Shown piece after piece: positions 36,395-47,822 of a DNA stretch of 64,000 bases; positions within the stretch are counted from its first letter, which is position 1; the number at the start of each line of letters is the position of its first letter. The stretch lies in NCBI RefSeq assembly GCF_963576545.1, contig NC_083641.1:13820893-13884892 (forward strand), written 5' to 3'. The notes below the pieces were generated by a model. It saw only the letters and a program-made list of their open reading frames with translations, ran no database searches and had not been told where the DNA came from. Origin of the DNA: Limanda limanda (taxonomy: Eukaryota; Chordata; Actinopteri; Pleuronectiformes; Pleuronectidae). The translations under genes were made by a program, and so were the position numbers.

Positions 36395-36408
36395 CTGCCA
36401 TCTACTGG
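36395..36408 (-). promoter_or_regulatory. CTCF-like core site, copy 1 right arm
   Basis: Reverse complement of the left-arm site, oriented leftward, so the pair is convergent across the palindrome centre. Confidence 0.45.
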
Positions 36409-36994
36409 CGATAGCAAATACTGCAGCAGATCAACATACACTGACCTCCAAATAAAATCAGATTAGTTGTTCATAATATAATAGCATTATACCTTCAGTG
36501 AGCCTACAATGGAATATTCCTGTATTTGGATAATTTCTGCACCTTCAGATAATTTTTTTGTATCCGTTTCAATTATATTCTGCAGGCAGTACAGGCGCCT
36601 GTAATGCCAGCAGAATATAATTGAAATGGACTTTACTGATGTGGGATTTTCAAAGAGGCAGGAGGGAAAACTATTGGATTCACGGACTGAAATCCCTGTC
36701 ACTTATTAGATTGAATATAGATTATGACTTGAAGTGTTTTCTGTAAAGTACCACGATTTATTGGATATTTTGATTAAGCTGTTAATAATGTTCATCTAGA
36801 GCTGAGATTTGACTTTTCTGTACATCTATTAGGAATCTGTTCAAAATAAGAATAAGTGCTAAAACATTTTCACCTTTGTTTCATTGTTGTTCAAAAAAAA
36901 TAATGAATCTGACGCACACACACATGTACGTGCTTTATTCTGTTTGGATAGTAACCAAGGAGCTGGCCGTTCACAGCAGTGAAACCTCATCAGG

Positions 36995-37077
36995 CTTTAT
37001 AGGGTTAAATTTCTGCTGGGTGGAGCTCTTGCTGGAGAGCCAATAGGAAGCTTCGATTTTAATCCCCTCATTTGCAT
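36995..37077 (-). promoter_or_regulatory. Octamer-CCAAT-TATA promoter-like block, copy 1 right arm
   Basis: Exact mirror of the left-arm block, facing left, so the two promoters point at each other across the palindrome. Confidence 0.55.
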
Positions 37078-37762
37078 GTGTGTCCAGGAGTGTAACAAGT
37101 GAGCTAGTAGGCATTTTGGCTGCCACTTGCATACTAGTAAGCCCTTACAGCCTCACTAGTTAGCTCGTACAGTCAAAAAACACTGCAACTAGCAAACTAC
37201 TGCACATTTCAAGCCCACTAGCTTACTAGTAAACATTTTGCACCTCACTAGTTAGCTAGCAAGGTGCAAAAAAGGTGTTAACTTGTTAACTAGTGAAGAT
37301 TTTGGCTGCACTAGTTTGCAAGTGTGCAATTGGGCTCCCACTAGTTAACTACTGCAGCAAATTGGAGGCCACTAGTTAACAAGTGAGCTGAATCCATGTT
37401 TGACTAGCTTACATGTCAGAGCTTTTGCAGCTCACTTGTTAGCTAGTAACACTTTCAGCCTTACTAGTTCGGTCCAGAGGGCCACTAGTACAGCAAAAAG
37501 CCCCCTAGTGGAGACTTTGGCTCTACTAGTGCAGCGCACAGTGTTACTAGTAAGGTTTCTGTTGTAACTAGTTGACCAAAAGTGCCACTAGTTGCTGAAA
37601 AAGAGTGACTAGTTAGATTTTTTTTTCAACTTGTTCAGTAAGATGCTGAACTAGTGCGACCAAACGTCCAACTAGTGCAGACAAAGACCGAACTAGTGGA
37701 GGGGACTGAAATTTGATATCAAGGATTTTGAATAAATGCTCAATCGGCTTGCCATAGTAATC

Positions 37763-39914
37763 TGTAAAGTCAACTATGTACAGAGTGAAACAGCCTTCAT
37801 CGCCAGCATGTGAGGTATTAGCCCAGATCCAACTTCAAGTTCACGTTACCACATCAAACGAGCAGAATGACACACACTGCTGTGTGCGTGTATGTATGTG
37901 CAGCATACACGCAAACGCGCACACACAATATGACAAAGTTTATTTGGTAATCAACAGCAACATGTCTGTGCAGTAGCATAGCAACCCACACATACAAATG
38001 AAACAGAGACCCGTTAATCTTCTGAAACAGAATTAAAATTGACAAGCTGAAGGACAAATTAATTTTCATATCCTCAGAGTTAATTCAGTTAGTCATTATA
38101 TGATATCTTCTTATGGTTGTGTGTGTGTACACGTACATGTGTATGTGTGTGTGTGTACACGTACGTGTGTGCTGTTTTGATGATCGCAATCATTGTTATG
38201 GCATCCCTGATATGGTTACCAGATAACTTGAAAACAAAATATACAAAAACAGGTGTCACAGTTACACCACAAAAACACACACACGCACACACACAGCATT
38301 TTCATTTAAGTAATTGATGAAGCACTGACTGATTTAATATTAGCTCTTTAAGTTTTCCTTAGAACATTTAAGCAGCCTTTTAACTTGAGAAACAAGCTGT
38401 AGATTCACTGCTTGTGACTGTGCGTGCCTAATGCATCGCTTGTTAGTTGGGGGGGTATTTTGTTCTGTGTGTGTGTGCGCGTGTGTGTGCTCCTTTTTGT
38501 TTAAAGAAAAATGACTCTCAGCTTTGAATGTCCTGCCAGGGTGTTGATCAAAACACTCTTTTAACTCACACACATGCCCGCACACAGTGAGTGAGCAGAT
38601 GACACTTTGATATGGGGAAGCTTTTATCTCACTTCTAATGATGACAGCAAATGCCAGAACATACACACACAAACACATGCACACGCACGAACACACACCC
38701 ATGTGCAACCACATTTCAAATGACATGCACTCATAAGCTATCAGTTAATAGCTCTGTTTCAAATTTAGCCTGACCGATGTCAAAAGGCCTGCAGCAGTGA
38801 AACATTGACATTGGTAATCAGCGGTGTTGCAGTTGATTTGGCTGCTTGTTTTGATCTGTGACTTGCTTCGAGAAAAATAATAGAAAAAAATGCATGCCTT
38901 GATACTTACACAGTAAAAACAGAATAAAACTGTAGAAGTAATAAAACAGCACTTTTTTTTTTTAGATCTTAGTCTCGTACAAAGTAGAAGGATATTGCAA
39001 AATAATGAACAGCGATAGCAGAAGTACCATCCCCTTTGAGATTTAACAAAGTGACAAAAGGATAAACAGAAAAAGTCACACAAACATGTTATATGCTGTC
39101 AAGAGCTGAAAATAAGTCCACAATGGGATCCTCAGTTCAGGCGTTGTTCTGTTGACCTTCAGCCCAAATTAAAAAAGATATGAAGGAGCACAGAATTAGT
39201 AAGCTCCTTGACAGATGCACATGGATAAAATGATTGACTTGGTACATCATGGACATTGTGGTTAGCAGATCAGTGTTGTTGACATGTCCGCATGACTGTG
39301 AGTGTGTGCATAACGTGTCCTGAGAGAGTGTGTGCGTGTGTGTGTGAGACATGTCCTGATGAGGCGGTTGATTTGGGCTGGTGGTAGGGGGTACTCTAAT
39401 CTGGCACGCACTCACTGGCACTGCGCTACCTATTATTCCACTGACAGCCACTGCCCTGGGAACAGAAGCTCAGGCCCATGTGCACAAAGCACACACAGAT
39501 TTGTATACAAAATACACACACACACACACATACGCACACATGAAATTCACACACACACACCCACACCCCTCTCGAGGCAGCGTTCTTTCCGATCTCGCTT
39601 TGGGACTGGTGGGGACAGATGGGTGAACAGTGGGAGTCTGGGCTGCCTTCACTCGAACAGCGAAGGCACGCAGGGACAAGTACACAAATTTCACATGCGC
39701 ACAAGATCACAGGCGCTGCCGGAGTTGGTCAGAAAGTGGCAAACATACAAATAGACAGGTTAAAATGCTCACGGAAAAGTCCCTCTCTCTCGCCCTGTCA
39801 CACTCTCTCACACACACAGACAGGGATAGGAACACACAAATCAGCTAAGCCACAGTAACACGCAAACTTATTTACTTGTAAATGCACTCAGACTCCAACA
39901 TGGACACACACACA

Positions 39915-39962
<48 letters not shown>

Positions 39963-42528
39963 GGATTACTAGAAACACGAATACTTGCTCAATCCAGTCT
40001 CACCCCACACTGCTCTCAACCTCTCAACCTCCCTACTGTACTTTAAGTTCCTAATGACCCCATATATCACACACATGGAGAGAGAACACACATTTCTTTT
40101 ATTTGACCTTAATTCAGTCAGGATGTTTTTTGTGAAACCAGACAACTAATTTTTCCAGTAAATATGTCACATGAAAGAACACAGAAACAAATTCACAGAA
40201 GTAAGAAAAGAAAGGGACGGCAGACAAAATAAAGCATAAAAAGAATTCCTCAGTATAGAAAATAAAATGATACATTAAAAAATGTGTATTAAGTAATTCC
40301 AGTCCCTCCAACACTCATTAAAAAGAAAATCAATAACTTCGAATGAAAGAGCTGCCACTCAGACATCATTATCTCGGGGAAATCTCCTATTCACTTTCAA
40401 ACTGGCTGTTTTACAGTTTGTTGTTTTTAACCTGGCTGCTTTATTCCATTTCCTCATGCATTAATTCGCTGCAAAATCCCTCCACACTGTAGCCTGCTGG
40501 TACTGTAGCAAACTGCATGTGATTAAAAGATTATTTAGTTAACATTTGAACATACTTTATAATCAAATTATTTTAGTCAATTTGTTATGTCACCATAATA
40601 TTGTAAAAATAACCTATGACTAATAATCGTATTATTATTTATTGACATTATGAAAACAACTTTTTCTTAAATTTGATTTGTAATCAAATTGAATACTTCC
40701 AAGTGTCCATTTTGGCTCAAAAGTGAGTTTATCATTTTAATGTGTTAATATGACATGGTGATATTCATTGTGATATTCCTTTTATTGCCTGTTTGTTTTG
40801 TACATTAGTGCATCTCTCTGGTTACCTTATGTTTTCACCATTGCCTATTTTTTTCTTGTGGGTCGGTGTCTCTACAGCAACTGAATTGGATATACCACTT
40901 TTTTAATGGATCTTGATGAAGAAAATCAGTTATATTTAAAGAGCTGATATCTATTACTGATGACAACCTGATTGAATTTGCCGATGGACCTTGGCGTGGT
41001 ATGGGCTCTTCTGAGGGCCATTCTAGTTTTTAACGCGTATTTATTTTTTGCTAACTCATCCAGCTGCTGTCCCCACATAAAGGGAAGAGGTTTGTTTGTC
41101 AAATAGCTGTCATGAGACTGCCTGCAGATCAATACCAACCACACACCCACTTCACAATCACCACACCCAACACACCTCAAATGAACAGTGCAATCCGATC
41201 TCTGTTAATGGCAGAGGGAAACCATGAAGGAAGGGCATCTTTCTAACTTACTGCTCATAAAACATCTAATGGACAGGATGTACTTAAACTCGTTATTAAT
41301 AACAGGGGATGGGACTTTTATTAGGGTGTTGTTTTAGAGTGGAGGAAGATATAACCAGGTATTTTATTTGCTTACAGGGACTGTATGAGGCAATAAGCAG
41401 AAAATCCGCCGGCAGGATCCCCGCTTCTCAATGAAATAACACTTCTCGATCAAACTTTGTATGTCATGATTATGAGTCTGCTTTGAGTCCCTGTTTGTCT
41501 AGTCTGCCCTGTGCACTTACTGCTCATTATGTTTATCTCTGTCTCGCTGTCAGTGCTCATTTGTGGTGTTTAAGGGAATGAACACGATGTGTCCGGGTCA
41601 CACAGTCTCAGTTTTCATATGAAATCTCTCTGTCATGGTTTGATTGCCTCTGAAATCAGTCAATCAAATAAGGCGGAAAGCTGAAGGGCAGTGCAGGGAA
41701 ATGGACAATCTCCGAGCCCAGTTACTGCGACAAATTAGCCTCTGGGGACTATAATCGATATTTTCGGGCTTCCATTGTAGGCTGTGGATATCCGAGCCCG
41801 GTTTCCATCTTCCATTCACCATACACTGTTAACAGTCCGAGTCCAACGTCGCTCCACAGAAAACACAAACATTGATACGTTTTAGAGATTTGAATGCGGA
41901 AGCAGCTGCAAAGCAGATAGCTGATGCACTTTGGTCTATGTGTTCCACCTCTTTTACTCTCCTCACAGAACGTTTACCTGTGGGCAAACAAAGCCTGCTC
42001 AAATGTGATTAGTCAAACTACAAACAGAAACCAGAAGGTTTCCAGGCCCAAAACAGACCTGTTTGGTTTCTCTACAATGGCAATTGAATCGAATTACAAA
42101 TACAGGTTTTTGTACAGGTTCCGGTCAGAGCCTGTTATTAACCCTCTACCTCCGAGACTTATTTTTTATTTAATTATTTCCTATGCAACTTATTAATCCG
42201 TTGGAGCTCAATTCCATTAAATATTTGCCATCATGCTTTGCTGTCTCTGCTCACTCCTCAAATAATCATTCAGTATGTATTGAATCATGTGAAACCAGAA
42301 AGACGAACCGACGAGGGAAAACCGTATCTTTATATCAGTTACCCTTGAGGAACATTTAATTTTTCATCGCTTTCCATTTCATCACGATCAACCTCTCCTG
42401 TCATTAAAGTTGCATCATCAGTAAGCTCATTTCACCCCATGGGAATACAGTGGCATTAGGCTCTCTAATTAATGGATATGGCATGTGACTTTTCAACTTC
42501 ACTTTGTCTTTGTCTTCCTCTTCGATAG
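37763..42528. other. lekr1 intron 1, right part, mostly unremarkable
   Basis: Holds CA tracts (near 38280, 39520 and 39922), an alternating purine-pyrimidine patch with two copies of gtgtgtgtacacgtac (38126-38170), and from about 40350 a stretch without microsatellites or recognised repeats that may be more conserved. Confidence 0.6.
39922..39958. repeat. (CA)n microsatellite
   Basis: CA run preceded by a short CT run. Confidence 0.92.
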
Positions 42529-42606
42529 GCTGGCAGTGGCAGCTTCCAGGAAGAAAGAGGCCGAACAGTTACTCGAAAAAGAGACTCAGCAAGGAGAAAT
42601 CCTCAG
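42529..42606 (+). CDS. lekr1: lekr1-like gene, second coding exon (78 nt)
   Basis: The acceptor is tcttcgatag (ends 42528) and the donor is gtaaga at 42607. The exon is 78 nt and keeps phase 2: its first base G completes the codon left open at 17122, and it ends with AG. The 25 complete codons read as an Ala/Glu/Gln/Lys-rich helix that continues the coiled coil, with no stop. The exon lies 25.4 kb downstream of the previous one, and the intron between them holds a hAT transposon, a Harbinger-type element and an 8.2-kb palindrome. Phase agreement on both sides and consensus splice sites are the main support, because the exon is too short to stand out as an open frame. Confidence 0.75.
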
Positions 42607-43545
42607 GTAAGAAAATAACCAGACTGAGAAGTGGAAAAGAAGAGAGTGTTGGTTGGGATAACATGATTACGATTTAGTCGAGCCACTGCAGTATGGAGAT
42701 GAAACCGAAAAACAAAAGATAAAAAAACATAGTATTGGTCTGCATCACCATCTTCTCCTTAACCAGATGCATGCCAGGAATACTAGGGCAGAGGGGGAAT
42801 AACTGTGCCAGATGAAAGAGAGGGAAGACGATGAAAGAGAGAATGGAAAAAACAGAGGAGAGAAAGTCAATTGAGCTGACCTGCTGGTTATTTCCTAGAA
42901 GTAAAGAGAGATTGAAAACGCCGTGAGAAGTTGATGACAGTAGAGGAGCAGGGGAGGTGAAGAGAGTGGGAGGGAGCAGTTGAGAAGTCAGGGGGGAAAA
43001 AAAGCCTTTCAATCAGACTGCTGACATTGAAAACTGCTAAATGAGTAAATCTTTGGCTGAGTGAACGCATGCGGTCTCCTTCTCTCCGTTTTTCAACATC
43101 TTCCCCTTATCACCAGTGACAGATCTGCCCTATATCTGTTCCCCCATTTGGCTCTGTCAGCCTTATGATTTATGTCATCTGACATTATAAAACTGGCTCT
43201 CGTGACAAGCGGTGCCCATGCTCTGCTCCACTCTGCACGCACACACACGTGTACTCACACTCTCTCAGGCACCCAGAGTCTCCCCTCTCATCCCGTCTCG
43301 TCTGAGACTCCGTTCATTTTTGATCACCTTAAGCCACAAACCCCGAATACGCAAAACAACAACCACTCAACCCCGCTGAGCTCTCAAGAAGAGTCACATC
43401 ACTTTGGACGCAGCCATGCTCACTAGGGTTGTCAGTGAGCATACAGGCATGTGTGTGGGTGTGTGTGTGGTTTTTTTTGTGCAGGTCTGTGTGTGTGTAC
43501 CTGGGATGTATCCAAATGTGTCATGTGTCCGTGTGCACCTACCTC

Positions 43546-43576
<31 letters not shown>

Positions 43577-45496
43577 AAATAGGAAGCTCAGTGTGCTCTC
43601 ACCCAGATGTTCCTTCAAAAGTGTTCTTGGAATAACAGAATGTTCTGTTCCAGCACTCTAGTTTTCCACGTCCATGCTTTGCATGACTTTGTGACTTGAT
43701 TCAACCTGTGTGTGTGTTAGTGTGGGTGTGGGTGTGTGTGTGTGTGTGTGCATGTGCACGTGATGAGCTAGTGATCTTCCATGTTGCTTAAAGTGCTTTT
43801 CATCTGTACATATTTCTTTGTGAGTGAGAGAGATGGAGGAGAAAGAGGGGACGGGAGAGTGCTGTGAAACATGGCTGTGGCCTTTTTTTAAGGACAGTGT
43901 AGTTAAATCAGTCCTCAGTCTCAGCATTTCGTTTTTTTATGCCCCACCCTCTTTATCGGCTCTGTTCATCTCTGTTAATTGTGTAATTCTAATTCTACCT
44001 GTCAGTCATTCACTAGATCTGTGGAGATCATGACAAAAGAAACTGACTGAGCACCAAACTATTCAGACTGCAAGTCAACATCTGACAAGCACAGATTTGT
44101 AAGAGCAGAGTTTTTGTCCGATTAACGACAGAATTATGGGTGTAACAGATGTTGTGAGCCTACAAGAATTGTGAAACTACATTTGATTGAGCACTTAATA
44201 GATCTTCTCTAATCCATAATGATTAAAGGTGCTCGCTACCACTCGGAATCCCCTGAGCACAAACTCAGAGTGAGAGTGTCTTCTGCTTTGTGTGATTCTA
44301 CCAGTGTTACCCTGTTACACTCCTCTTCCAGAATTCACAATAAAAGCTTGGCTTTTTAAATCGCCTCATGGGGAAAGAAAGCAAAATCTGTTGTTAGTGT
44401 TTACTTAAAGATCAAAATGTGTTGATACCAAATTATTTTTATTTGTTGGCAAATCAGGAAGCTTTAAGACAGCGTGGCAGGGTCAGTTTCTTAGTTAAAT
44501 GAATTCAAAGTCATCTCAAAAAACCCTTCTACTGGGTTTCACAGCCATTTTAATCAAATCTGTTGGTTCCATGTTTAAAATTTTGATTTTTACGAATTAC
44601 TTAAGAAGCATTTTTTTCTGTGAAATTTAAGTGGTTAATGAGATGTTATGAAATACTGTTCATACTCTATATGTTTACAAACCAGCGACATAACAGTTTA
44701 CATTGTTTTTGTAAGAACACCTCTTCGTGCTATTGCATGTTATATATAAACTTCCACAAAAATGTTGGAACTTTAAATGTCATGGAATTCATTGTAAGGT
44801 CAGTTCCTGTTGGAGTGAAATACTACACAAAATCTGAAATAATGACCATGTCACATTGAGTTTGGGCAAGGCTCGTTTCAATGAAAGACCAGCTGCATTT
44901 GACAAAGATCTTGATCTTTCTAAGGAATGTGTAACCTAACTTTCAGAAATACTCTGCATCAAAACACCACAGTTATGTTGTTCCCACCAGGCAGCAGCAG
45001 CCACAATCCTCTGATAAAATCCACTGGTGCAATTTGGAGCCATTGTCAAAGTGTTGGTGATGAGGGAGAGTGTCGCAAAGAATTTGGTCGCCATACCTTT
45101 AAAAGCTAATGCAGCTTTACCCCCAACAAATTTTTTTAAACCTGCTACTCATCTATTCTTTAATATTCTGGGATTTGGTGGTTTTCAAAATTTTCAAAGA
45201 ACAATTCAGAAATCTTGTTGAAAACAATCAGGCATGTTTAGGGGTCTGATATTTATCTGTGTGTGTATTTTGGTGTGACTTTTAGGCCTCGGCTCTAAGC
45301 TCTGAGGGTTGTTCTAGTTTCTTGAAGCGTTATACAATTACACACCCTTGTATGATAGCTGTAATAGGACGTTCAGATATTTTAGACATCTTATCAACAT
45401 TCGATGCTGTCATTTAAATTGTTCAGCTGTAATGCATTTTAACTGGATTCTAAAGCTGTTATTTTGTTTTTGTTTGTTTGTTTGTCTGTGTATCAG
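42607..45496. other. lekr1 intron 2
   Basis: No coding or recognised mobile sequence. GT tracts lie near 43546 and 43733. Purine-rich stretch 42790-43000. Confidence 0.6.
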
Positions 45497-45660
45497 AGGT
45501 GTGTGCGTGCAGCAGGTGAAGGCCTTGAGAGCGACTCTCATCGTGCTCCTCTCCTCTGCCAGCGAGCTCACTGATATACGGGGTTTCCTCAGCCAACTGA
45601 CGGGGGCCTGGCAGGCCTTTAAATCTCAGATACTGCGGCACAGCACACAGGTGCTCTCAG
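45497..45660 (+). CDS. lekr1: lekr1-like gene, third coding exon (164 nt)
   Basis: The acceptor is tgtgtatcag (ends 45496) and the donor is gtaaca at 45661. The first base A completes an Arg codon with the AG of the exon ending at 42606; 54 codons follow and one base G remains (phase 1). A competing acceptor AG two bases downstream would shift the frame. The peptide is less charged than the first exon, with a Leu/Ser-rich helix followed by a segment with two Trp/Phe-containing turns (GAWQAF, then KSQILRHS). An open frame continues upstream to 45348, but that extension is intronic. Intron 2 is 2.9 kb. Confidence 0.78.
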
Positions 45661-46085
45661 GTAACACAAACATAGACATGAGTGCTCACACACACACACT
45701 AAATGAAGCTTCACACTTGAAGGAAAAAGAGAGAAACAGATATTCGGACGTACTTAGCCAATTTATTGGACAAAACTTTAAATATAGACCTGGAACAGAC
45801 GTGACAAAGAAACTTGAACGAATACTCACAGCTGAATTAAATATAAATTCAAGTGTGGTGTGGACCTATTTTAGTTTTGAGGTCAGCACCCATAATAGAT
45901 GACTGAAATGTGTGCGTTTGTGTGTGTGTGTGTTTACAATCACTACACACATACCTGTTCACAGTTAAAAAGACAGGAAAGAATGTATGTGAGTTCATGC
46001 GTATGTTAGTGTAAGTGCTGTAAACCAATGAAACTCGTACTATACATTTTAAAGGGGCTGCAAGCCAGAGGGAAAAAACTGCAGG

Positions 46086-46086
<1 letters not shown>

Positions 46087-46129
<43 letters not shown>

Positions 46130-46133
46130 GTGT
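46087..46133. repeat. (GT)n microsatellite
   Basis: About 47 bp of GT with one C interruption, 340 bp left of palindromic element 2. Confidence 0.92.
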
Positions 46134-47139
46134 TTGAGAATATAGTTGACAGTAAATGCCTCAAGGAGAGCTAACCTCTTACTCACCTCATGGGTGTGTC
46201 TTTTTTCTTTTTTCTCTGCACGTTCCAAACAGCTACCGTGTGTGTGTTTGTGTCTGTGTGTGTGTGCGTGTGCGTTGATGTCTGTCCATGACTTGAGACA
46301 TAAAAAGGGAGATAGAGAGACTAAGGAAGAAGTGAAGAAAGAAAAGTAGTCTTCTGCTGTTTCTGATTCCGTGTGACCATGATTTTGTTCAGTGACGTGA
46401 GTGCCTATGGCAGCTGCTATATGAACCAACAGATGTAATAAAACACATACCAAGGAATGCACACACATATGGCAAGCCGATTGAGCATTTATTCAAAATC
46501 CTTGATATCAAATTTCAGTCCCCTCCACTAGTTCGGTCTTTGTCTGCACTAGTTGGACGTTTGGTCGCACTAGTTCAGCATCTTACTGAACTAGTTGAAA
46601 AAAAAATCTAACTAGTCACTCTTTTTCAGCAACTAGTGGCACTTTTGGTCAACTAGTTACAACAGAAACCTTACTAGTAACACTGTGCGCTGCACTAGTA
46701 GAGCCAAAGTCTCCACTAGGGGGCTTTTTGCTGTACTAGTGGCCCTCTGGACCGAACTAGTAAGGCTGAAAGTGTTACTAGCTAACAAGTGAGCTGCAAA
46801 AGCTCTGACATGTAAGCTGGTCAAACATGGATTCAGCTCACTTGTTAACTAGTGGCCTCCAATTTGCTGCAGTAGTTAACTAGTGGGAGCCCAAATGCAC
46901 ACTTGCAAACTAGTGCAGCCAAAATCTTCACTAGTTAACTAGTTAACACCTTTTTTGCACCTTGCTAGCTAACTAGTGAGGTGCAAAATGTTTACTAGTA
47001 AGCTAGTGGGCTTGAAATGTGCAGTAGTTTGCTAGTTGCAGTGTTTTTTGACTGTACGAGCTAACTAGTGAGGCTGTAAGGGCTTACTAGTATCCAGCCA
47101 AAATGCCTACTAGCTCACTTGTTACACTCCTGGACACAC

Positions 47140-47222
47140 ATGCAAATGAGGGGATTAAAATCGAAGCTTCCTATTGGCTCTCCAGCAAGAGCTCCACCCA
47201 GCAGAAATTTAACCCTATAAAG
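47140..47222 (+). promoter_or_regulatory. Octamer-CCAAT-TATA promoter-like block, copy 2 left arm
   Basis: ATGCAAAT (47140-47147), ATTGG and TATAAAG (47216-47222) are all unchanged relative to copy 1. The right arm of copy 2 lost this block in its second deletion. Confidence 0.5.
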
Positions 47223-47808
47223 CCTGATGAGGTTTCACTGCTGTGAACGGCCAGCTCCTTGGTTACTATCCAAACAGAATAAAGCACGTACATGTGTGTG
47301 TGCGTCAGTTTCATTATTTTTTTTGAACAACAATGAAACAAAGGTGAAAATGTTTTAGCACTTATTCTTATTTTGAACAGATTCCTTATAGATGTACAGA
47401 AACGTCAAATCTCAGCTCTAGATGAACATTATTAACAGCTTAATCAAAATATCCAATAAATCGTGGTACTTTACAGAAAACACTTCAAGTCATAATCTAT
47501 ATTCAATCTAATAAGTGACAGGGTTTTCAGTCCGTGAATCCAATAGTGTTCCCTCCTGCCTCTTTGAAAATCCCACATCAGTAAAGTCCATTTCAATTAT
47601 ATTCTGCTGGCATTACAGGCGCCTGTACTGCCTGCAGAATATAATTGAAACGGATACAAAAAAATTATCTGAAGGTGCAGAAATTATCCAAATACAGGAA
47701 TATTCCATTGTAGGCCCACTGAAGGTATAATGCTATTATATTATGAACAACTAATCTGATTTTATTTGGAGGTCAGTGTATGTTGATCTGCTGCAGTATT
47801 TGCTATCG

Positions 47809-47822
47809 CCAGTAGATGGCAG
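47809..47822 (+). promoter_or_regulatory. CTCF-like core site, copy 2 left arm
   Basis: Same 14-bp match as copy 1, rightward. Confidence 0.42.

Larger units (their letters stand above)
29514..37756. mobile_element. 8.24-kb palindromic (foldback-like) DNA element, copy 1
   Basis: Two arms, 29514-33612 and 33658-37756, are reverse complements without an indel: any matched pair of coordinates sums to 67270, checked at the ends, at several internal landmarks and at the centre. The loop is 33613-33657. The only arm mismatches I found are in the innermost 41 bp (33572/33698, 33591/33679, 33604/33666). The termini are TATGGCAAGCCG. GTAATC flanks both sides (29508-29513 and 37757-37762), showing that it inserted as a unit. 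Each arm is laid out as terminal 59 bp, outer hexamer array, 2.8 kb of unique sequence, then inner hexamer array. No transposase or other convincing protein is encoded, so it looks non-autonomous. Superfamily unknown. Confidence 0.9.
33658..37756 (-). repeat. Right arm of palindromic element 1
   Basis: Reverse complement of the left arm. All landmarks recur at 67270 minus the left coordinate: AATAAA at 34870-34875 (as tttatt), CTCF-like site 36395-36408, hairpin 36567-36626, promoter block 36995-37077, outer arrays 37095-37697. Confidence 0.9.

Noticed and set aside
29514..37756. The palindrome as a hairpin-read assembly artefact
   Set aside because: A mirrored-read artefact would mirror the flanks too and would have no asymmetric 45-nt loop. 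Here unrelated flanks carry a 6-bp duplication, arm mismatches exist, and an independent diverged copy lies 17 kb away. Still worth confirming with spanning reads.
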